Of a stretch of DNA of 64,000 nt, positions 13,459 to 23,062 are shown in pieces. Position 1 is the first letter of the stretch; each line of letters starts with the position of its first letter. This stretch comes from Streptomyces pyxinae (GTDB taxonomy: Bacteria; Actinomycetota; Actinomycetes; Streptomycetales; Streptomycetaceae), in NCBI RefSeq assembly GCF_024756275.1, contig NZ_JANUGQ010000001.1, positions 1 to 64,000 on the forward strand, written 5' to 3'. A model generated the notes under the pieces. That model worked only from the letters and a program-made list of their open reading frames with translations, ran no database searches and had not been told where the DNA came from. The position numbers were made by a program, and so were the translations under genes.

Positions 13459-14595
13459 TCAGGCGCCGATCCGGGCGGTGCGGGGGCGGGTGCGGGTGGT
13501 GGCGGCGATGGTGGCGGAGCCGACGACCCGGGTGTCGTCGTACAGGACGATCGCCTGGCCCGGGGCGACCCCGCGCACCGGCTCGGCGAAGGTGACGTGC
13601 AGCTCGCCGTTCTCCAGGACGGCGGTCACCCCGGTCTCGCCGCCGTGCGCCCGGAGCTGGGCGGTGTAGGTGCCGGGCCCGGTGGGGGCGGTGCCGCACC
13701 AGCGGGGCTTGATGGCGGTGAGCGCGGTGACGTCGAGCGCCTCGGCGGGGCCCACCGTCACCGTGTTGTTCACCGGCGAGATGTCCAGGACGTACCGGGG
13801 CTTGCCGTCCGGGGCCGGGTGGCCGATGCGCAGGCCCTTGCGCTGGCCGATGGTGAAGCCGTACGCGCCCTCGTGGGTGCCGACCTTCTGGCCGTCCTCG
13901 TCCACGATGTCGCCCTCGGTACGGCCCAGCCGCCGGGCCAGGAAGCCCTGGGTGTCGCCGTCGGCGATGAAGCAGATGTCGTGGCTGTCCGGCTTCTTGG
14001 CGACCGCCAGGCCCCGGCGCTCGGCCTCGGCGCGGATCTCGTCCTTGGTGGTCAGGGTGTCGCCCAGCGGGAACATCGCGTGCGCGAGCTGCCGCTCGTC
14101 CAGCACCCCGAGGACGTACGACTGGTCCTTGGCCATGTCGGACGCCCGGTGCAGCTCCCGGCTGCCGTCCGGGTGCTCGACCACGGTGGCGTAGTGGCCG
14201 GTGCACACCGCGTCGAAGCCCAGCGCCAGCGCCTTGTCCAGCAGCGCGGCGAACTTGATCTTCTCGTTGCAGCGCAGACACGGATTGGGGGTGCGCCCGG
14301 CCTCGTACTCCGCGACGAAGTCGTCCACCACGTCCTCGCGGAACCGTTCCGCCAGGTCCCAGACGTAGAACGGGATGCCGATCACATCGGCGGCGCGCCG
14401 GGCGTCGCGGGAGTCCTCGACGGTGCAGCAGCCACGGGCGCCGGTACGGAAGGACTGCGGGTTCGCGGAGAGCGCCAGGTGCACCCCGGTCACATCGTGT
14501 CCCGCCTCGGCGGCACGGGCGGCGGCGACGGCGGAGTCCACCCCGCCCGACATGGCGGCGAGCACACGGAGAGGGCGCTGGGGAGTCTGATTCAT
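13459..14595 (-). CDS. mnmA: tRNA-specific 2-thiouridylase
   Basis: MnmA (378 aa) thiolates U34 of Lys, Glu and Gln tRNAs using sulfur relayed from a cysteine desulfurase. The PP-loop ATP site [12 protein letters not shown] is at residues 14-25. The catalytic cysteine pair is present: [12 protein letters not shown] and [11 protein letters not shown]. The C-terminal beta-barrel with RKGLRIGHP and KPRWCG is intact. The start ATG at 14595 follows GGTGGGGCT. The desulfurase at 25916-27079 is the likely sulfur donor; in many streptomycetes the two lie closer together, so the DNA between them here (12 kb of secreted-protein, toxin and hydrolase genes) may be inserted. Confidence 0.97.
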   Translation of the reverse strand: MNQTPQRPLRVLAAMSGGVDSAVAAARAAEAGHDVTGVHLALSANPQSFRTGARGCCTVEDSRDARRAADVIGIPFYVWDLAERFREDVVDDFVAEYEAGRTPNPCLRCNEKIKFAALLDKALALGFDAVCTGHYATVVEHPDGSRELHRASDMAKDQSYVLGVLDERQLAHAMFPLGDTLTTKDEIRAEAERRGLAVAKKPDSHDICFIADGDTQGFLARRLGRTEGDIVDEDGQKVGTHEGAYGFTIGQRKGLRIGHPAPDGKPRYVLDISPVNNTVTVGPAEALDVTALTAIKPRWCGTAPTGPGTYTAQLRAHGGETGVTAVLENGELHVTFAEPVRGVAPGQAIVLYDDTRVVGSATIAATTRTRPRTARIGA

Positions 14596-14697
14596 AGCCC
14601 CACCAGGGTACGGGGCCCGGGAACCGTCGTCGCGCGCGTATGCGTTGACGCTCGTGTGAGCGGAGCCGACCGTACCGGGAGAGCCGGGGCGGCCGTG

Positions 14698-14733
14698 GCG
14701 GAAGGCGCGGAAGGCGCGGAAGGCGCGGAAGCA
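14698..14733. repeat. 9-bp tandem repeat, 4 copies
   Basis: GCGGAAGGC three times and GCGGAAGCA once, in the gap between the divergent mnmA and amidase genes, 40 bp before the amidase start. It resembles the Gly/Ser/Lys-coding low-complexity DNA of the amidase N-terminus just downstream, which suggests a shared slippage origin. Confidence 0.65.
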
Positions 14734-14773
14734 GGGAAGCGCGGAAGCACTGACGGAATCTTGGGACACCGGG

Positions 14774-15607
14774 ATGCGCGATACGGGATACGGGGATGGC
14801 GGCCGGGTGGGCGGAAACAGCGGGAAAGCCGGGAACGGGGGAAGGAGCGGGTCCAGCGGAAAGAGTGGGAGGAGCGGGAGAGGCAGGGCCGGCGGGACCG
14901 GCGGGAGCCGGAAGGGGGGCGGCGGCCGGGGCGCCGGGACCGGGAAGGGCGCGGACGGCCGGCGGCTCGGCCGGCGGGCCCTGCTGATCGGCGGGGGCGC
15001 CGCCCTGCTCGGCGGGGCGGTGCTCGCCCGCGAGGAACTGGAGCGGTACTGGTGGCTGGTGCCGGGGGTGGAGAAGGAGCGGGTGGAGGGCGCGCTCGAC
15101 CACCCGGGCGCGGAGTGGACGGCGGCCTCCCGCGCCAACTGGCGGCGGGCCGACCGGCCGGACGACTACCGGGTCGACCGGGTCGTCATCCATGTCGTCC
15201 AGGGCAGCTATCCGACCGCCCTGAAGGTGTTCAAGGACCCGTTCCACGGGGCGGCGGCCCACTATGTGGTGCGCGAGGACGGCCATGTGGCGCAGATGAT
15301 CCGCGAGCTGGACGTGGCCTTCCACGCGGGCAACCGGGAGATGAACGAGCGGAGCATCGGCATCGAGCACGAGGGCTTCGTGGACCGGCCGGAGGACTTC
15401 ACGGACGCGATGTACGCCGCCTCCGCGCGGCTGACGGCCGGGATCTGCGCGCGGTACGGCTTCCCGGCCGACCGGGAGCACATCATCGGCCACGCGGAGG
15501 TGCCGGGCACCGACCACACCGACCCGGGGCCGCACTGGGACTGGGACCGGTATCTGCGGCTGGTCCGCGCGGCGGCGCCGCCCCGGAAGGAGCGGGCCGG
15601 GGGGTGA
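14774..15607 (+). CDS. Secreted N-acetylmuramoyl-L-alanine amidase (Amidase_2)
   Basis: 277 aa. Residues 1-62 are a Gly/Ser/Arg/Lys low-complexity tract. A twin-arginine-like signal follows ([19 protein letters not shown]), then an Amidase_2 (PGRP-type) domain from about residue 110. Zinc ligands fit the family: His in VVIHVVQG, and His in DHTDPGPHW near the end; [10 protein letters not shown] and IGIEHEG are also conserved. It should cut the amide bond between muramic acid and L-alanine outside the membrane. The ATG at 14774 precedes the low-complexity tract and has a poor ribosome site, so the true start could be lower; the signal needs only residues from about 60. It diverges from mnmA. 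Confidence 0.85.
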   Translation: MRDTGYGDGGRVGGNSGKAGNGGRSGSSGKSGRSGRGRAGGTGGSRKGGGGRGAGTGKGADGRRLGRRALLIGGGAALLGGAVLAREELERYWWLVPGVEKERVEGALDHPGAEWTAASRANWRRADRPDDYRVDRVVIHVVQGSYPTALKVFKDPFHGAAAHYVVREDGHVAQMIRELDVAFHAGNREMNERSIGIEHEGFVDRPEDFTDAMYAASARLTAGICARYGFPADREHIIGHAEVPGTDHTDPGPHWDWDRYLRLVRAAAPPRKERAGG

Positions 15608-15694
15608 GGCGTGGCGCCCCCGGCGGAGCCCGTACGGCCTCCCGGGGCGGGTGCGGCTTCCGTGCGGGACGCGCGTACGGCTTCGGCTCCCGGG

Positions 15695-15877
15695 TCAGAA
15701 GAGGGAGGCCATCCGGGCGACGAAGTAGCCGGCGACCAGGGCGGCGCCGATGATGACGAGCCACACCCACAGACCCGGGTGCTCCCACGGGCCGCCGTCG
15801 GCGCGCTCCTCGTGCGCCTCGGCCGTCGAGCCCTCGACGGGCGGTGTCTCTTCCGGCGGTACGAGTGGTTCGGTCAT
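15695..15877 (-). CDS. Small single-span membrane protein
   Basis: 60 aa: an acidic, Pro-rich N-terminus (MTEPLVPPEETPPVEG) and one membrane helix at the end (LWVWLVIIGAALVAGYFV). Proteins of this build and size are common in Streptomyces and have no known role. ATG start; the upstream AAGCTGAAGAC is a weak ribosome site. It converges with the amidase gene. Confidence 0.7.
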   Translation of the reverse strand: MTEPLVPPEETPPVEGSTAEAHEERADGGPWEHPGLWVWLVIIGAALVAGYFVARMASLF

Positions 15878-15968
15878 GTCTTCAGCTTGGGCCCGGTCCG
15901 GCCGGTCCGCATGCGGCGCGCGGCGGGCCGGGGACCCGGGCCCCGGTGTGACAGACGCGGAAACGGAA

Positions 15969-16010
15969 GGGCCGTGCCGCCCGCCCGGTACGGGGCGGGC
16001 GACACGGCCC
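15969..16010 (-). terminator. Strong terminator behind the toxin-immunity pair
   Basis: GGGCCGTG-C-CGCCCGCCC, loop GGTACG, GGGCGGGCG-A-CACGGCCC: 17 pairs with a single C-A mismatch. It lies 65 bp past the stop of the immunity-like gene on its coding strand. Confidence 0.75.
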
Positions 16011-16074
16011 GGGGCCGGCCCGACCGTGGATCGATCGGTCCGGCCCGGATCGGCTCGGAGTGGCTCAGGGCGCC

Positions 16075-16566
16075 TCAGAGCAGTTCAGGGGGATACCCCA
16101 GGTGGTCCCCGTCGGGCCGGGCGAAGGCCCGCCATGCCTCGAAGGGACCGGAGCAGTCCGGGAACACCTCGATGGCGAAGCCGTGCTCGCAGTCGAGCGT
16201 GAGCGCGCCCGCCCGGCCGAGGGTCACCCCGGCCACCCGGGGCCGGGCCTCGCCGAGCACACCGGTGAGCTTCTCGGCGTTGGTGTCGTACATCGTCTGA
16301 AAGGCGTCGAAGGCGTCCGCCCCCGCACCCTTGCGCGGGTATCGCATGTCCTGTGACCCGATGATCACCCGATCCTTGTGGAGGATCCGGAACCGGCACT
16401 GGATGTGGAGGGCCACCTCCCTGCCGTCCGGACCGGTGAACTCCATCACGCCCATGCTCACCGCCCGGCCCACGGACCGGAACACGGCCCCGTCGAACAG
16501 CGCCCGGACGTCGCCGGCGTCCGGACCGGTCTCCGTCCTCCGCTCGGTCTTCCGCTCAGCAACCAC
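16075..16566 (-). CDS. Putative immunity protein for the adjacent polymorphic toxin
   Basis: 163 aa, no signal peptide and no membrane segment, so cytoplasmic. It starts at a GTG inside the toxin gene, overlapping its last 11 bases, so the two are translationally coupled, as is usual for toxin-immunity pairs. Two halves have a similar pattern (FRSVGRAVSMGVMEF then ALHIQCRFRI; VAGVTLGRAGALTLDC then AIEVFPD...FEAWRAF), which resembles the small beta-sheet proteins of the DUF6188 type often found as immunity proteins. The family name is tentative. Position and overlap are the main evidence for the role. A strong hairpin follows the gene. Confidence 0.72.
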   Translation of the reverse strand: MVAERKTERRTETGPDAGDVRALFDGAVFRSVGRAVSMGVMEFTGPDGREVALHIQCRFRILHKDRVIIGSQDMRYPRKGAGADAFDAFQTMYDTNAEKLTGVLGEARPRVAGVTLGRAGALTLDCEHGFAIEVFPDCSGPFEAWRAFARPDGDHLGYPPELL

Positions 16567-19500
16567 CGAACAACCCCTTGGCCTCCTCGATGATCCGATG
16601 GTAGTCGTAGCCCCGGCCGGTGATGTTGTCGTGCAGCGCACGCCGCTGGGCCGGGGTGATCTTCTTGCCGGACTCGCGCTCATAGGCGCGCAGGGCGTCG
16701 TTGAACTCCCGGTTCTCCGCCTGGTTGCCGCGCGGCGAGTGCTTGCCGTCGTCGTCCAGGTCACCGTTGTCCCAGGAGTTCTTGAGGTCCTCCAGGCCCT
16801 TCTCCCAGTCGAACCCGCCGTCGTTGTGCACCAGGACCGGGGTGTTCCCCGCCAGGGCGTAGAAGGTGTGGACGTTGCCGACGGAGAGGTTGTGGACCCG
16901 CTGGACCTGGGCCCACGAGCGGGTGCCGGTGACCGTGCAGGTGCCGCCGTCGGGGGTGCGCAGGGTGTCTCCGGGCACGATCCGCCCGGCCGGCACCCAG
17001 CTGCCCCGGCCGACCACCCAGAACGGGTGGTTGTCGGTGGCGGTGAGCTCGCCGCCGGTGGCGGCACCGGTGGCTCCGGCACCGGCGCGGACGGTCAGGC
17101 GCACCAGGCTCTTCGCGCCGCCGCCGGTGATGAGCCGCTGGACGGTCTGCGGCCCGGTGAGGCCCGTCCGGGGGTCGGTGGCGAGGACCCGGTCACCCAG
17201 CCGGACGTCCTGGATCTGCCGGTAGGTGCCGTCCGCCATGACCACCCGGGTGCCGGGGACGAGGCTGTTGGGCACCGGGACCTTGCACGCCTTCTCCGCG
17301 CGGCCGAACATGCCCTTGAAGAAGCCGTACGCCTTGTCGCCCCACTTGCCGAACTTGACGGCGGAGGCCCCGTATCCGGCGACCGGGACGGCCGAGGCGC
17401 AGGAGAGACCGGCGTTCAGGGCGTCGCCCTCGGAGCCGTACCAGGCGCAGTTGGCGCCGTCGGCGAACTCACCGACGCCGGGGACCAGTCCGGCCACGTC
17501 GAGCAGCAGATGCCCGCCGTCGGACCAGCTCCAGCCGGAGTCCTCCTCTTCCTGGGCCTCCTTCTCGGCGGCCTCGATCGCCTCGCGGATCTCCTGTTCG
17601 CGCGCCTTGCGGGCGGCCTCGTCGCGGCGCCGCTGCTCCTCCTCGGCGCGCCGCTTGGTCTCCGAGATCTTCTTGGCCTCCTTGGACGCCTTGTCGGCGG
17701 CGTCGGCGTCCTGGCCGGCGGCGTCGGCGGAGGCACGGGCCTGCCGGGCCGACTCCGACGCCTCGGCGGCGGAGCTCTGGGCCCAGGCGGCGGAGGCGCG
17801 GGCCTTCTCGGCGGAGATCCGGGCCTCACGGGCGGACTCGTTCGCCTCGGCCTCGGCCTTGCGGGCGGCCTTGGCCGACGCGCGGGCGTCCTCGGCCGAC
17901 GCGGCGGCGGCGTCGGCGGACTTGTCGGCGTCGGCGGCGAACTTCTTCGCGTCGTCGGCGGCGTCCTTCGCCTTGGCCGCCCAGCCCTTGGCGTCGTCCG
18001 CCTTCTTGGCCGCGAGTGCGGCGACCCGCTTGGCCTCGGCGGCGTTCTGCTGGGCCTTGGCCGCGATCCCGGCGGCACCGGCGATCAGATACTGCACATC
18101 GGCCGTATGGGTGACGGTCAGGGCGTCCTTGCGCTTGGCCCGGTACTGGCCGACGGTGATGAACTGGTGGAGCGAGAGGGTGGTGCCCTCCAGCGCGATC
18201 CGGGCCGCCGCCTTGAGCTCCGGGCCGCCGGTGCTGATCAGCTGCGAGGCGCGGAGCCGTTCGTCATTGGCGCGGGCCGTGTACTGGCCGGTGGTGAGGA
18301 AGGTGCGCAGGGCGCCGGTGCCGCCGTCCAGGGCGGCCAGCGCCGCCTCCTTGGTCGCCGGTCCGCCGGTGCTCACGGAGCGCGAGACGCGCAGCCGGTA
18401 GTCGTTGGCGGCGGCCTCGTGCTGGCCGGTGGTGAGGAAGGCGTGGATCTTCGCGCCGTCCCCGGCGAGCGCCGTCTCGGCGGCGCCGCGGACGGCCGGT
18501 GAGTCCGCCTCGTCCGCGAGCCGCTCGGCCCGGGCGCGCTCGTCCTGCTCGGCGGCCTCGCGCCAGCCCGTACGGACATAGGAGACGACCTCGGCGTCGC
18601 TGCCACCGAGGGCGTCCTCGGCGGCGACGACGCTCCAGGGGCCCCGCGACTTCAGCGTGGTGAGGGCGAGCAGCCGGCCCTTCGCGGCGATCCCGGACCG
18701 ATCGGCGCCCGGCTGGGCTGCGCGCTCGGTCAGCCCGTCCACCAGGGCGTCCAGGCCGGCGACCGTCTTGGCGGTCCGGGTGGCGCGGGCCGCCCGGGCG
18801 TCCTCCTCGGCCTTCTGCTCCCGGGCCGTCTCCATGGCGGCGGCGGTACGGGTGGCCAGTTCCTCGGCCTCGCTGCGCCGGGTCAGGTCGAAGACCTTGC
18901 GGGCCTGGGCCACCGCTGCGGTGGCCGTGTCGGCCGCCTTCTGGGCCTCGGTGGCGTGGGCGGCGGACTCCTTGGCCGCCTGCTGGGACTTGCCCGCCTG
19001 CTTGGCGGCCTCCTCGGCGGCCTTGGCGGCCTTCTCCGCGTGGTCGGCGGCGCTGTTGGCCGCGTCCCTGGCCTGGTAGGCGGCGGCCGAGGACTCATTG
19101 GCGAGGGCCTGGGAGGCGCTGGCCGCGCGGCCGGCCTCGCGCGCCTGGCGGCGGGCGGTCGCGGCGGCGGCGTCCGCCTCGGCGGAGTGCGCTCCGGCGG
19201 CGGTCGCGAGGCTTCCGGCGCGGGCGGCCTCGGCCGCCGCGGCGTCGGCGTTGGCGCCCGCGTCGGCCGCCGAAGCGGCGGCGGAACCGGCCGCCGCGGC
19301 GGCGATCCCCGCGGCCTGCGCGGCGATCGCGGCCTGCCGGGCCTGCTTGGCGATGTCCCGGGCCTGCTCGGCGGCCTTGCGGGCGAACGACGCGGCGTTG
19401 GCGTCGTTCGCCGCCGCGGCGGCGGCACCCCGGGCGTTGGCGGCGGCCTCGGCGGCACCCGCGGCCGCTGCCGCCGCCTCGGAGGCCGCGGCGGCGGCGA

Positions 19501-20482
19501 CCCGGGCGGCGGAGTTGGCGGCCCGGGCCGCCGTGATGGCCTGCTGGGCGGCGGCGGCCGCGCCCCGGGCCGCCTGGGCCGCGCGGGCGGAGGCGTTGGC
19601 GGCCCGCTTGGAGTCCTTGCCGGCCTGGGCGGTCTCCTTGGCCGCCTGGACGGCGGCCGCCTTGGCCAGCTCGGACGCCTTCACGGCGCGGGCGGACGCC
19701 TCCTTGGCGGCGTCCGTCTGCCGCTTGGCCTGGACACCGGCCCGGGACGCCCGTTCCGCCAGCTGGGCGACGGTGGCGCGCTCCTGGTCCCGGGCGGCGG
19801 CGGTGTACTGGCCGACCTCCAGGAACTCCCGGATGTCGTCGATGGTGCCTTCGGTGGCGGCCATGGCGGCGGCCTTGGTGGCCGGGCCGCCGGTGCTCAC
19901 GATCCTGGACAGCGCCAGCCGGTCATCCGCCTCCCGGGCGGTGTACTGGCCCTTCTCCAGGAAGTCCCGCACCTTTTCCGGGCCGCCGTCGAGCGCGGCC
20001 ACCCCGGCCGCCTTGAGGTTGCCGCCGCCGGCGCTGACGAGCTGCGAGACCTGGAGCTGACGGTCACGGGTGAGCGGCTCCTGCCAGCCGTCCTTCAGGA
20101 AGGCGCTCAGTTCCTCCGGCTTTCCGGTGTCCAGCGCCTTGAGCGCCGCCTCCCGCACGCTCGGTCCACTGACCGAATAGATCTGCGAGAACAGCAGCTG
20201 CCGGTCATGACGCTCGGCAACGGCGTTCTCGGTGTCCAGGAACTGCCGCACATCGGCGTCGGATCCCAGCAGCGCGGTCTCGGCCGCGGCCCGTACGGCC
20301 GGTCCCCCGGCGTCCCAGAGCCGCACCACCCGCTCCCGGTCGGTGAGCGTTTCCGCCGCTGTGACCTGCGGTCCCCGCGCCTGGGCCGGAACGGCCGCCC
20401 CGAACGTCAGCGTGAGCGCCAGGGCACCGAGACACACCGTCCGGGTGCCACGGGCCCATCGCCCTCCCCCTGCTCTATTCAC
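16556..20482 (-). CDS. Secreted polymorphic toxin: ALF repeats, Ala-rich coiled coil, HINT, C-terminal toxin domain
   Basis: 1308 aa from the GTG at 20482 (ACGGAAAA upstream; a TTG six codons earlier is also open). A Sec signal ends at VPAQA. Then ALF repeats of about 45 aa (pattern ...STGGPATKAAAMAA...IREFLEVGQYTA), a coiled-coil-like stretch of some 350 residues made mostly of Ala with Lys, Glu, Asp and Arg, a second block of ALF repeats, another Ala-rich stretch, and a HINT self-cleaving domain: NSLVPGTRV...ADG, DRVLATDP, TDNHPFWV and the closing VLVHN. The last 89 residues (GNQAENREFNDALRAYERE, ITPAQRRALHDNITGRGYDY) form the presumed toxin tip, which I do not recognise as a known nuclease. 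HINT would release it. The immunity-like gene overlaps the end. Confidence 0.88.
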   Translation of the reverse strand: MNRAGGGRWARGTRTVCLGALALTLTFGAAVPAQARGPQVTAAETLTDRERVVRLWDAGGPAVRAAAETALLGSDADVRQFLDTENAVAERHDRQLLFSQIYSVSGPSVREAALKALDTGKPEELSAFLKDGWQEPLTRDRQLQVSQLVSAGGGNLKAAGVAALDGGPEKVRDFLEKGQYTAREADDRLALSRIVSTGGPATKAAAMAATEGTIDDIREFLEVGQYTAAARDQERATVAQLAERASRAGVQAKRQTDAAKEASARAVKASELAKAAAVQAAKETAQAGKDSKRAANASARAAQAARGAAAAAQQAITAARAANSAARVAAAAASEAAAAAAGAAEAAANARGAAAAAANDANAASFARKAAEQARDIAKQARQAAIAAQAAGIAAAAAGSAAASAADAGANADAAAAEAARAGSLATAAGAHSAEADAAAATARRQAREAGRAASASQALANESSAAAYQARDAANSAADHAEKAAKAAEEAAKQAGKSQQAAKESAAHATEAQKAADTATAAVAQARKVFDLTRRSEAEELATRTAAAMETAREQKAEEDARAARATRTAKTVAGLDALVDGLTERAAQPGADRSGIAAKGRLLALTTLKSRGPWSVVAAEDALGGSDAEVVSYVRTGWREAAEQDERARAERLADEADSPAVRGAAETALAGDGAKIHAFLTTGQHEAAANDYRLRVSRSVSTGGPATKEAALAALDGGTGALRTFLTTGQYTARANDERLRASQLISTGGPELKAAARIALEGTTLSLHQFITVGQYRAKRKDALTVTHTADVQYLIAGAAGIAAKAQQNAAEAKRVAALAAKKADDAKGWAAKAKDAADDAKKFAADADKSADAAAASAEDARASAKAARKAEAEANESAREARISAEKARASAAWAQSSAAEASESARQARASADAAGQDADAADKASKEAKKISETKRRAEEEQRRRDEAARKAREQEIREAIEAAEKEAQEEEDSGWSWSDGGHLLLDVAGLVPGVGEFADGANCAWYGSEGDALNAGLSCASAVPVAGYGASAVKFGKWGDKAYGFFKGMFGRAEKACKVPVPNSLVPGTRVVMADGTYRQIQDVRLGDRVLATDPRTGLTGPQTVQRLITGGGAKSLVRLTVRAGAGATGAATGGELTATDNHPFWVVGRGSWVPAGRIVPGDTLRTPDGGTCTVTGTRSWAQVQRVHNLSVGNVHTFYALAGNTPVLVHNDGGFDWEKGLEDLKNSWDNGDLDDDGKHSPRGNQAENREFNDALRAYERESGKKITPAQRRALHDNITGRGYDYHRIIEEAKGLFGGC

Positions 20483-20587
20483 GTTTTGTTTTCCGTTCAA
20501 TAAACCCGTCCGGTCATGACGGGTTCGCCGGACATCGGCGCGCAGAGCATATATCCGGCCTCTCGGCGGACATCGCCCGGAAAAAGT

Positions 20588-20602
20588 GGAATAATTAATT
20601 CC
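20588..20602. promoter_or_regulatory. Palindrome GGAAT-AATTA-ATTCC, possible operator
   Basis: A perfect 5+5 bp inverted repeat around an AT-only centre. It lies in the low-GC divergent promoter region, 106 bp before the toxin start. Confidence 0.35.
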
Positions 20603-20712
20603 GGTGCGGATGCGAATTGCCTGACGGTGGTTGCCTTCACCATGAATGCGTTATTGTTTCGTTATGCATGCTGTCTGTGAAGAAATCGCGACGGCCAGTG
20701 GTACCTTCTGAA

Positions 20713-20735
20713 AAGGCCCTGGGGGAACGGGCCTT
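20713..20735 (+). promoter_or_regulatory. Leader hairpin before the secreted-protein gene
   Basis: AAGGCCC, loop TGGGGGAAC, GGGCCTT: a perfect 7-bp stem followed by CTAT, 45 bp before the GTG at 20781. It could be an attenuator, a processing site or the end of an upstream transcript. Confidence 0.4.
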
Positions 20736-20780
20736 CTATGCGGCTGCCTGAGTGCGCCGCTCCGCTGAAAGGGAAAACTC

Positions 20781-21383
20781 GTGAAATTGCGCGCGCGTGG
20801 AGCACTGCTCGCGGGACTCGTGGGCACGGTCGCGGCGCTGGGGGGCACCCTCGCGACGACCACCGCGACCGCCACGACCCGGACCGCCACGACGGCCATG
20901 ACGGCGACCACGGCGACCACGGCGACGGACGGAACGACGACCGCCGGGACCGCCGCGGTGGCGCCTGCCGGGGCGCCCGCGACGGCGACCGCCGGGGACG
21001 ACACACCGCCGCCGGCCGTCGAGGACTTCGCCTACCCGGACGCCGGCCGGCTGCTGGCCGAGAAGGGCATCGCGCTGCGCCAGGGCGACGGCCACATCCT
21101 GCTGACCGACTGCGCCGCCCCGCACCAGATCCAGGTGTGGACCCTGCAGAACGCCGAGGGCCGCTACTGCTTCCGGGTCACCGGGAAGACCGGCTACCTC
21201 GCGCTGGAGGTCAAGCGGGTGCACGCCATCCGCACCGATGACCGGGCGGTCCGGGCCAAGCTGACCGTCGACGGCCAGTCCACCACGGTGGACATCCCGA
21301 AGGACGACTACAAGCCGGTGGGCGAGGGCGACCAGAAGGACCCGCGGCCGGCCGTGCTGGTGGAACTCAGGGTGACCGCGTGA
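20781..21383 (+). CDS. Secreted protein with Thr/Ala-rich linker
   Basis: 200 aa. GTG start with AAAGGG nine bases upstream. A signal peptide (MKLRARGALLAGLVGTVAALGG) is followed by some 50 residues that are nearly all Thr and Ala, ending APAGAPATATAG. The globular part (about 75-200) has no motif I recognise; it carries two cysteines (LLTDCAAP and GRYCFRV) that could form a disulfide. The gene is 71 bp upstream of the degenerate protease gene and reads the same way, so the two may be cotranscribed. The Thr/Ala tract is of the sort that is O-glycosylated in exported actinobacterial proteins. Function unknown. Confidence 0.75.
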   Translation: MKLRARGALLAGLVGTVAALGGTLATTTATATTRTATTAMTATTATTATDGTTTAGTAAVAPAGAPATATAGDDTPPPAVEDFAYPDAGRLLAEKGIALRQGDGHILLTDCAAPHQIQVWTLQNAEGRYCFRVTGKTGYLALEVKRVHAIRTDDRAVRAKLTVDGQSTTVDIPKDDYKPVGEGDQKDPRPAVLVELRVTA

Positions 21384-21454
21384 GCCGGCCCGCCCCGGGC
21401 GCGTCGCGCCCGGAGACGCCGTACCGCGCCCCGATCACCGCCGAAGGAACCACC

Positions 21455-23062
21455 ATGACCGCCACGCGCACCTCCGCGCGCCGGACCCGCACCGGCGTGC
21501 CCGGCCTGCTCTCCGCCCTCGCCGTCACCGCCGGCGCGCTGACCGCGGGCGCGGTCACCGCCGCCCCCGCGCACGCCGTCGCCGGCGGCGGGCCGGCGGA
21601 CGCCACGTACGCCTACACCGCCAAGCTCGACATCGGCCCGGGACGCCGCGCCTGCACCGGGACGCTGGTGGACCAGCAGTGGCTGCTCACCGCGGCCTCC
21701 TGCTTCGCGGACGACCCGGCGACCGGCAAGGTCACGGCCGGGGCGCCCCGCTGGAAGACCACCGCCACCATCGGCCGCGCCGACCTCTCGGCCGGCGGCG
21801 GCAGCGTCGTCGAGGTGGTGGAACTGGTGCCCCGGACCGACCGCGACCTGGTGCTGGCCCGGCTCGCCGCGCCGGTCACCGGTACGGCTCCGGTCCGGCT
21901 CGCCACCGCGGCTCCCCGCGCGGGCGAGCAGCTGACCGCGCTCGGCTACGGCCGCACCGCCGACGAGTGGGTGCCCGACCGGCTCCGCGCCGGCGCCTTC
22001 GTGACGGGCGAGGCCGCGGCCACCACCGTCCCCCTGGAGCCCACGGCAGCGGGCACCGCCCTCTGCAAGGGCGACAACGGCGGGCCCGCCCTCCGTGAGA
22101 CGGACGGCTCCACCGAGCTGGTGGCCGTCACCAGCCGCTCCTGGGCCGGGGGTTGTCTCGGCAGCGGGACGGAGACCCGCAAGGGGGCCGTCTCCACCCG
22201 GGTCGACGACATCGCGGACTGGGTCCGTACCACCACCTTCCGCGGCCGGATGAAGGGCGTCGACTGGAAGACGGCCGACCTGCTGGCCTCCGGCTACTTC
22301 ACGGGCGGCTCGGCGGGCGGCAAGCGTCACATGGACCTGCTGGTCCGCTGGACGAACGGCTCGGTCTCGCTCTTCCAGGGCAGTGAGACCAGCAACCCGG
22401 AGACCCCCTTCTCGGCGCGGTACGAGCTGGCCAAGGCCGACAGCGTCTGGAAGCACGCCCGGGCCATCTCCGGGGGCGAGTTCACCTCCGGCGGCGACGG
22501 GTTGTTCGTCCGCTGGTCGGACGGCGAGGTCACCCAGTACGGCCGCGTCGACCAGAAGGGCTTCCACCAGGAGAAGATGCTGGCCAAGACCGAGGCGTGG
22601 AAGCAGGCCAAGCTGGCGACGGTGGGCCGCTTCAACGGCGGGACCAGCCGTGACGACCTGATGGTGGTCTGGGACAACGGCACCGTCTCCCTCTACCCGG
22701 ACCTCGACACCAACGGGCTCAAGAAGGAGAACCAGATCGTCAAGACGTCCAAGACCTGGACGTACGCCGAGCAGATCGGCGCCGCCGAGTTCACCGGTGG
22801 CCGCACCTCGGACCTGATGGTGCGCTGGAAGGACGGCGAGACCACCATCTACCCGGCCGTGGACGAGAAGGGCTTCCACGGCGAGACCAAGATCCGGGAG
22901 CCGAAGTCCCCCTGGATCGACGCCAAGGTCCTCACCGTCGGTGCCTTCACCACCAACAAGGCGCCCAACGACGTGCTGGTCCGCTGGACCGACGGCAAGC
23001 TGACCCTGCACCCGAAGGTGGACGCCGCCGGCCTCCACAGCGAGGTCCGGATCAACGACTGA
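21455..23062 (+). CDS. Secreted trypsin-fold pseudoprotease with FG-GAP-like repeat domain
   Basis: 535 aa, ATG start behind GAAGGAA. Signal peptide to APAHA. Residues 45-260 have the S1 trypsin fold (KLDIGPGRRACTGTLVDQQWLLTAASCF). The catalytic His is Ser82 (TAASC where TAAHC is expected) and the catalytic Ser is Asn208 (GDNGG for GDSGG); only the Asp (DLVLARL, 131) remains, so it should not cut peptides. Residues 265-535 are five repeats of about 50 aa (pattern W..A..I..GEFTGG..DLLVRW.DG..TLYP.VD..G...E), a beta-propeller-like binding domain shared with the intact protease at 23927. It may bind rather than hydrolyse its target, or act as a partner of the active paralogue. Confidence 0.85.
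   Translation: MTATRTSARRTRTGVPGLLSALAVTAGALTAGAVTAAPAHAVAGGGPADATYAYTAKLDIGPGRRACTGTLVDQQWLLTAASCFADDPATGKVTAGAPRWKTTATIGRADLSAGGGSVVEVVELVPRTDRDLVLARLAAPVTGTAPVRLATAAPRAGEQLTALGYGRTADEWVPDRLRAGAFVTGEAAATTVPLEPTAAGTALCKGDNGGPALRETDGSTELVAVTSRSWAGGCLGSGTETRKGAVSTRVDDIADWVRTTTFRGRMKGVDWKTADLLASGYFTGGSAGGKRHMDLLVRWTNGSVSLFQGSETSNPETPFSARYELAKADSVWKHARAISGGEFTSGGDGLFVRWSDGEVTQYGRVDQKGFHQEKMLAKTEAWKQAKLATVGRFNGGTSRDDLMVVWDNGTVSLYPDLDTNGLKKENQIVKTSKTWTYAEQIGAAEFTGGRTSDLMVRWKDGETTIYPAVDEKGFHGETKIREPKSPWIDAKVLTVGAFTTNKAPNDVLVRWTDGKLTLHPKVDAAGLHSEVRIND

Larger units (their letters stand above)
20483..20780. promoter_or_regulatory. Low-GC divergent promoter region
   Basis: 298 bp between the leftward toxin and the rightward secreted-protein gene, strikingly poorer in GC than its surroundings (for example GCATATATCC, AATAATTAATT, GCGTTATTGTTTCGTTATGC). 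Both promoters should be here, but I could not place -35/-10 pairs with confidence. It also holds a 15-bp palindrome and a hairpin, listed separately. Confidence 0.6.

Noticed and set aside
12407..15535. A 1042-codon minus frame overlapping mnmA and the amidase
   Set aside because: mnmA in another frame has all family motifs; the long frame is Arg/Pro/Gly-rich and has no motif.
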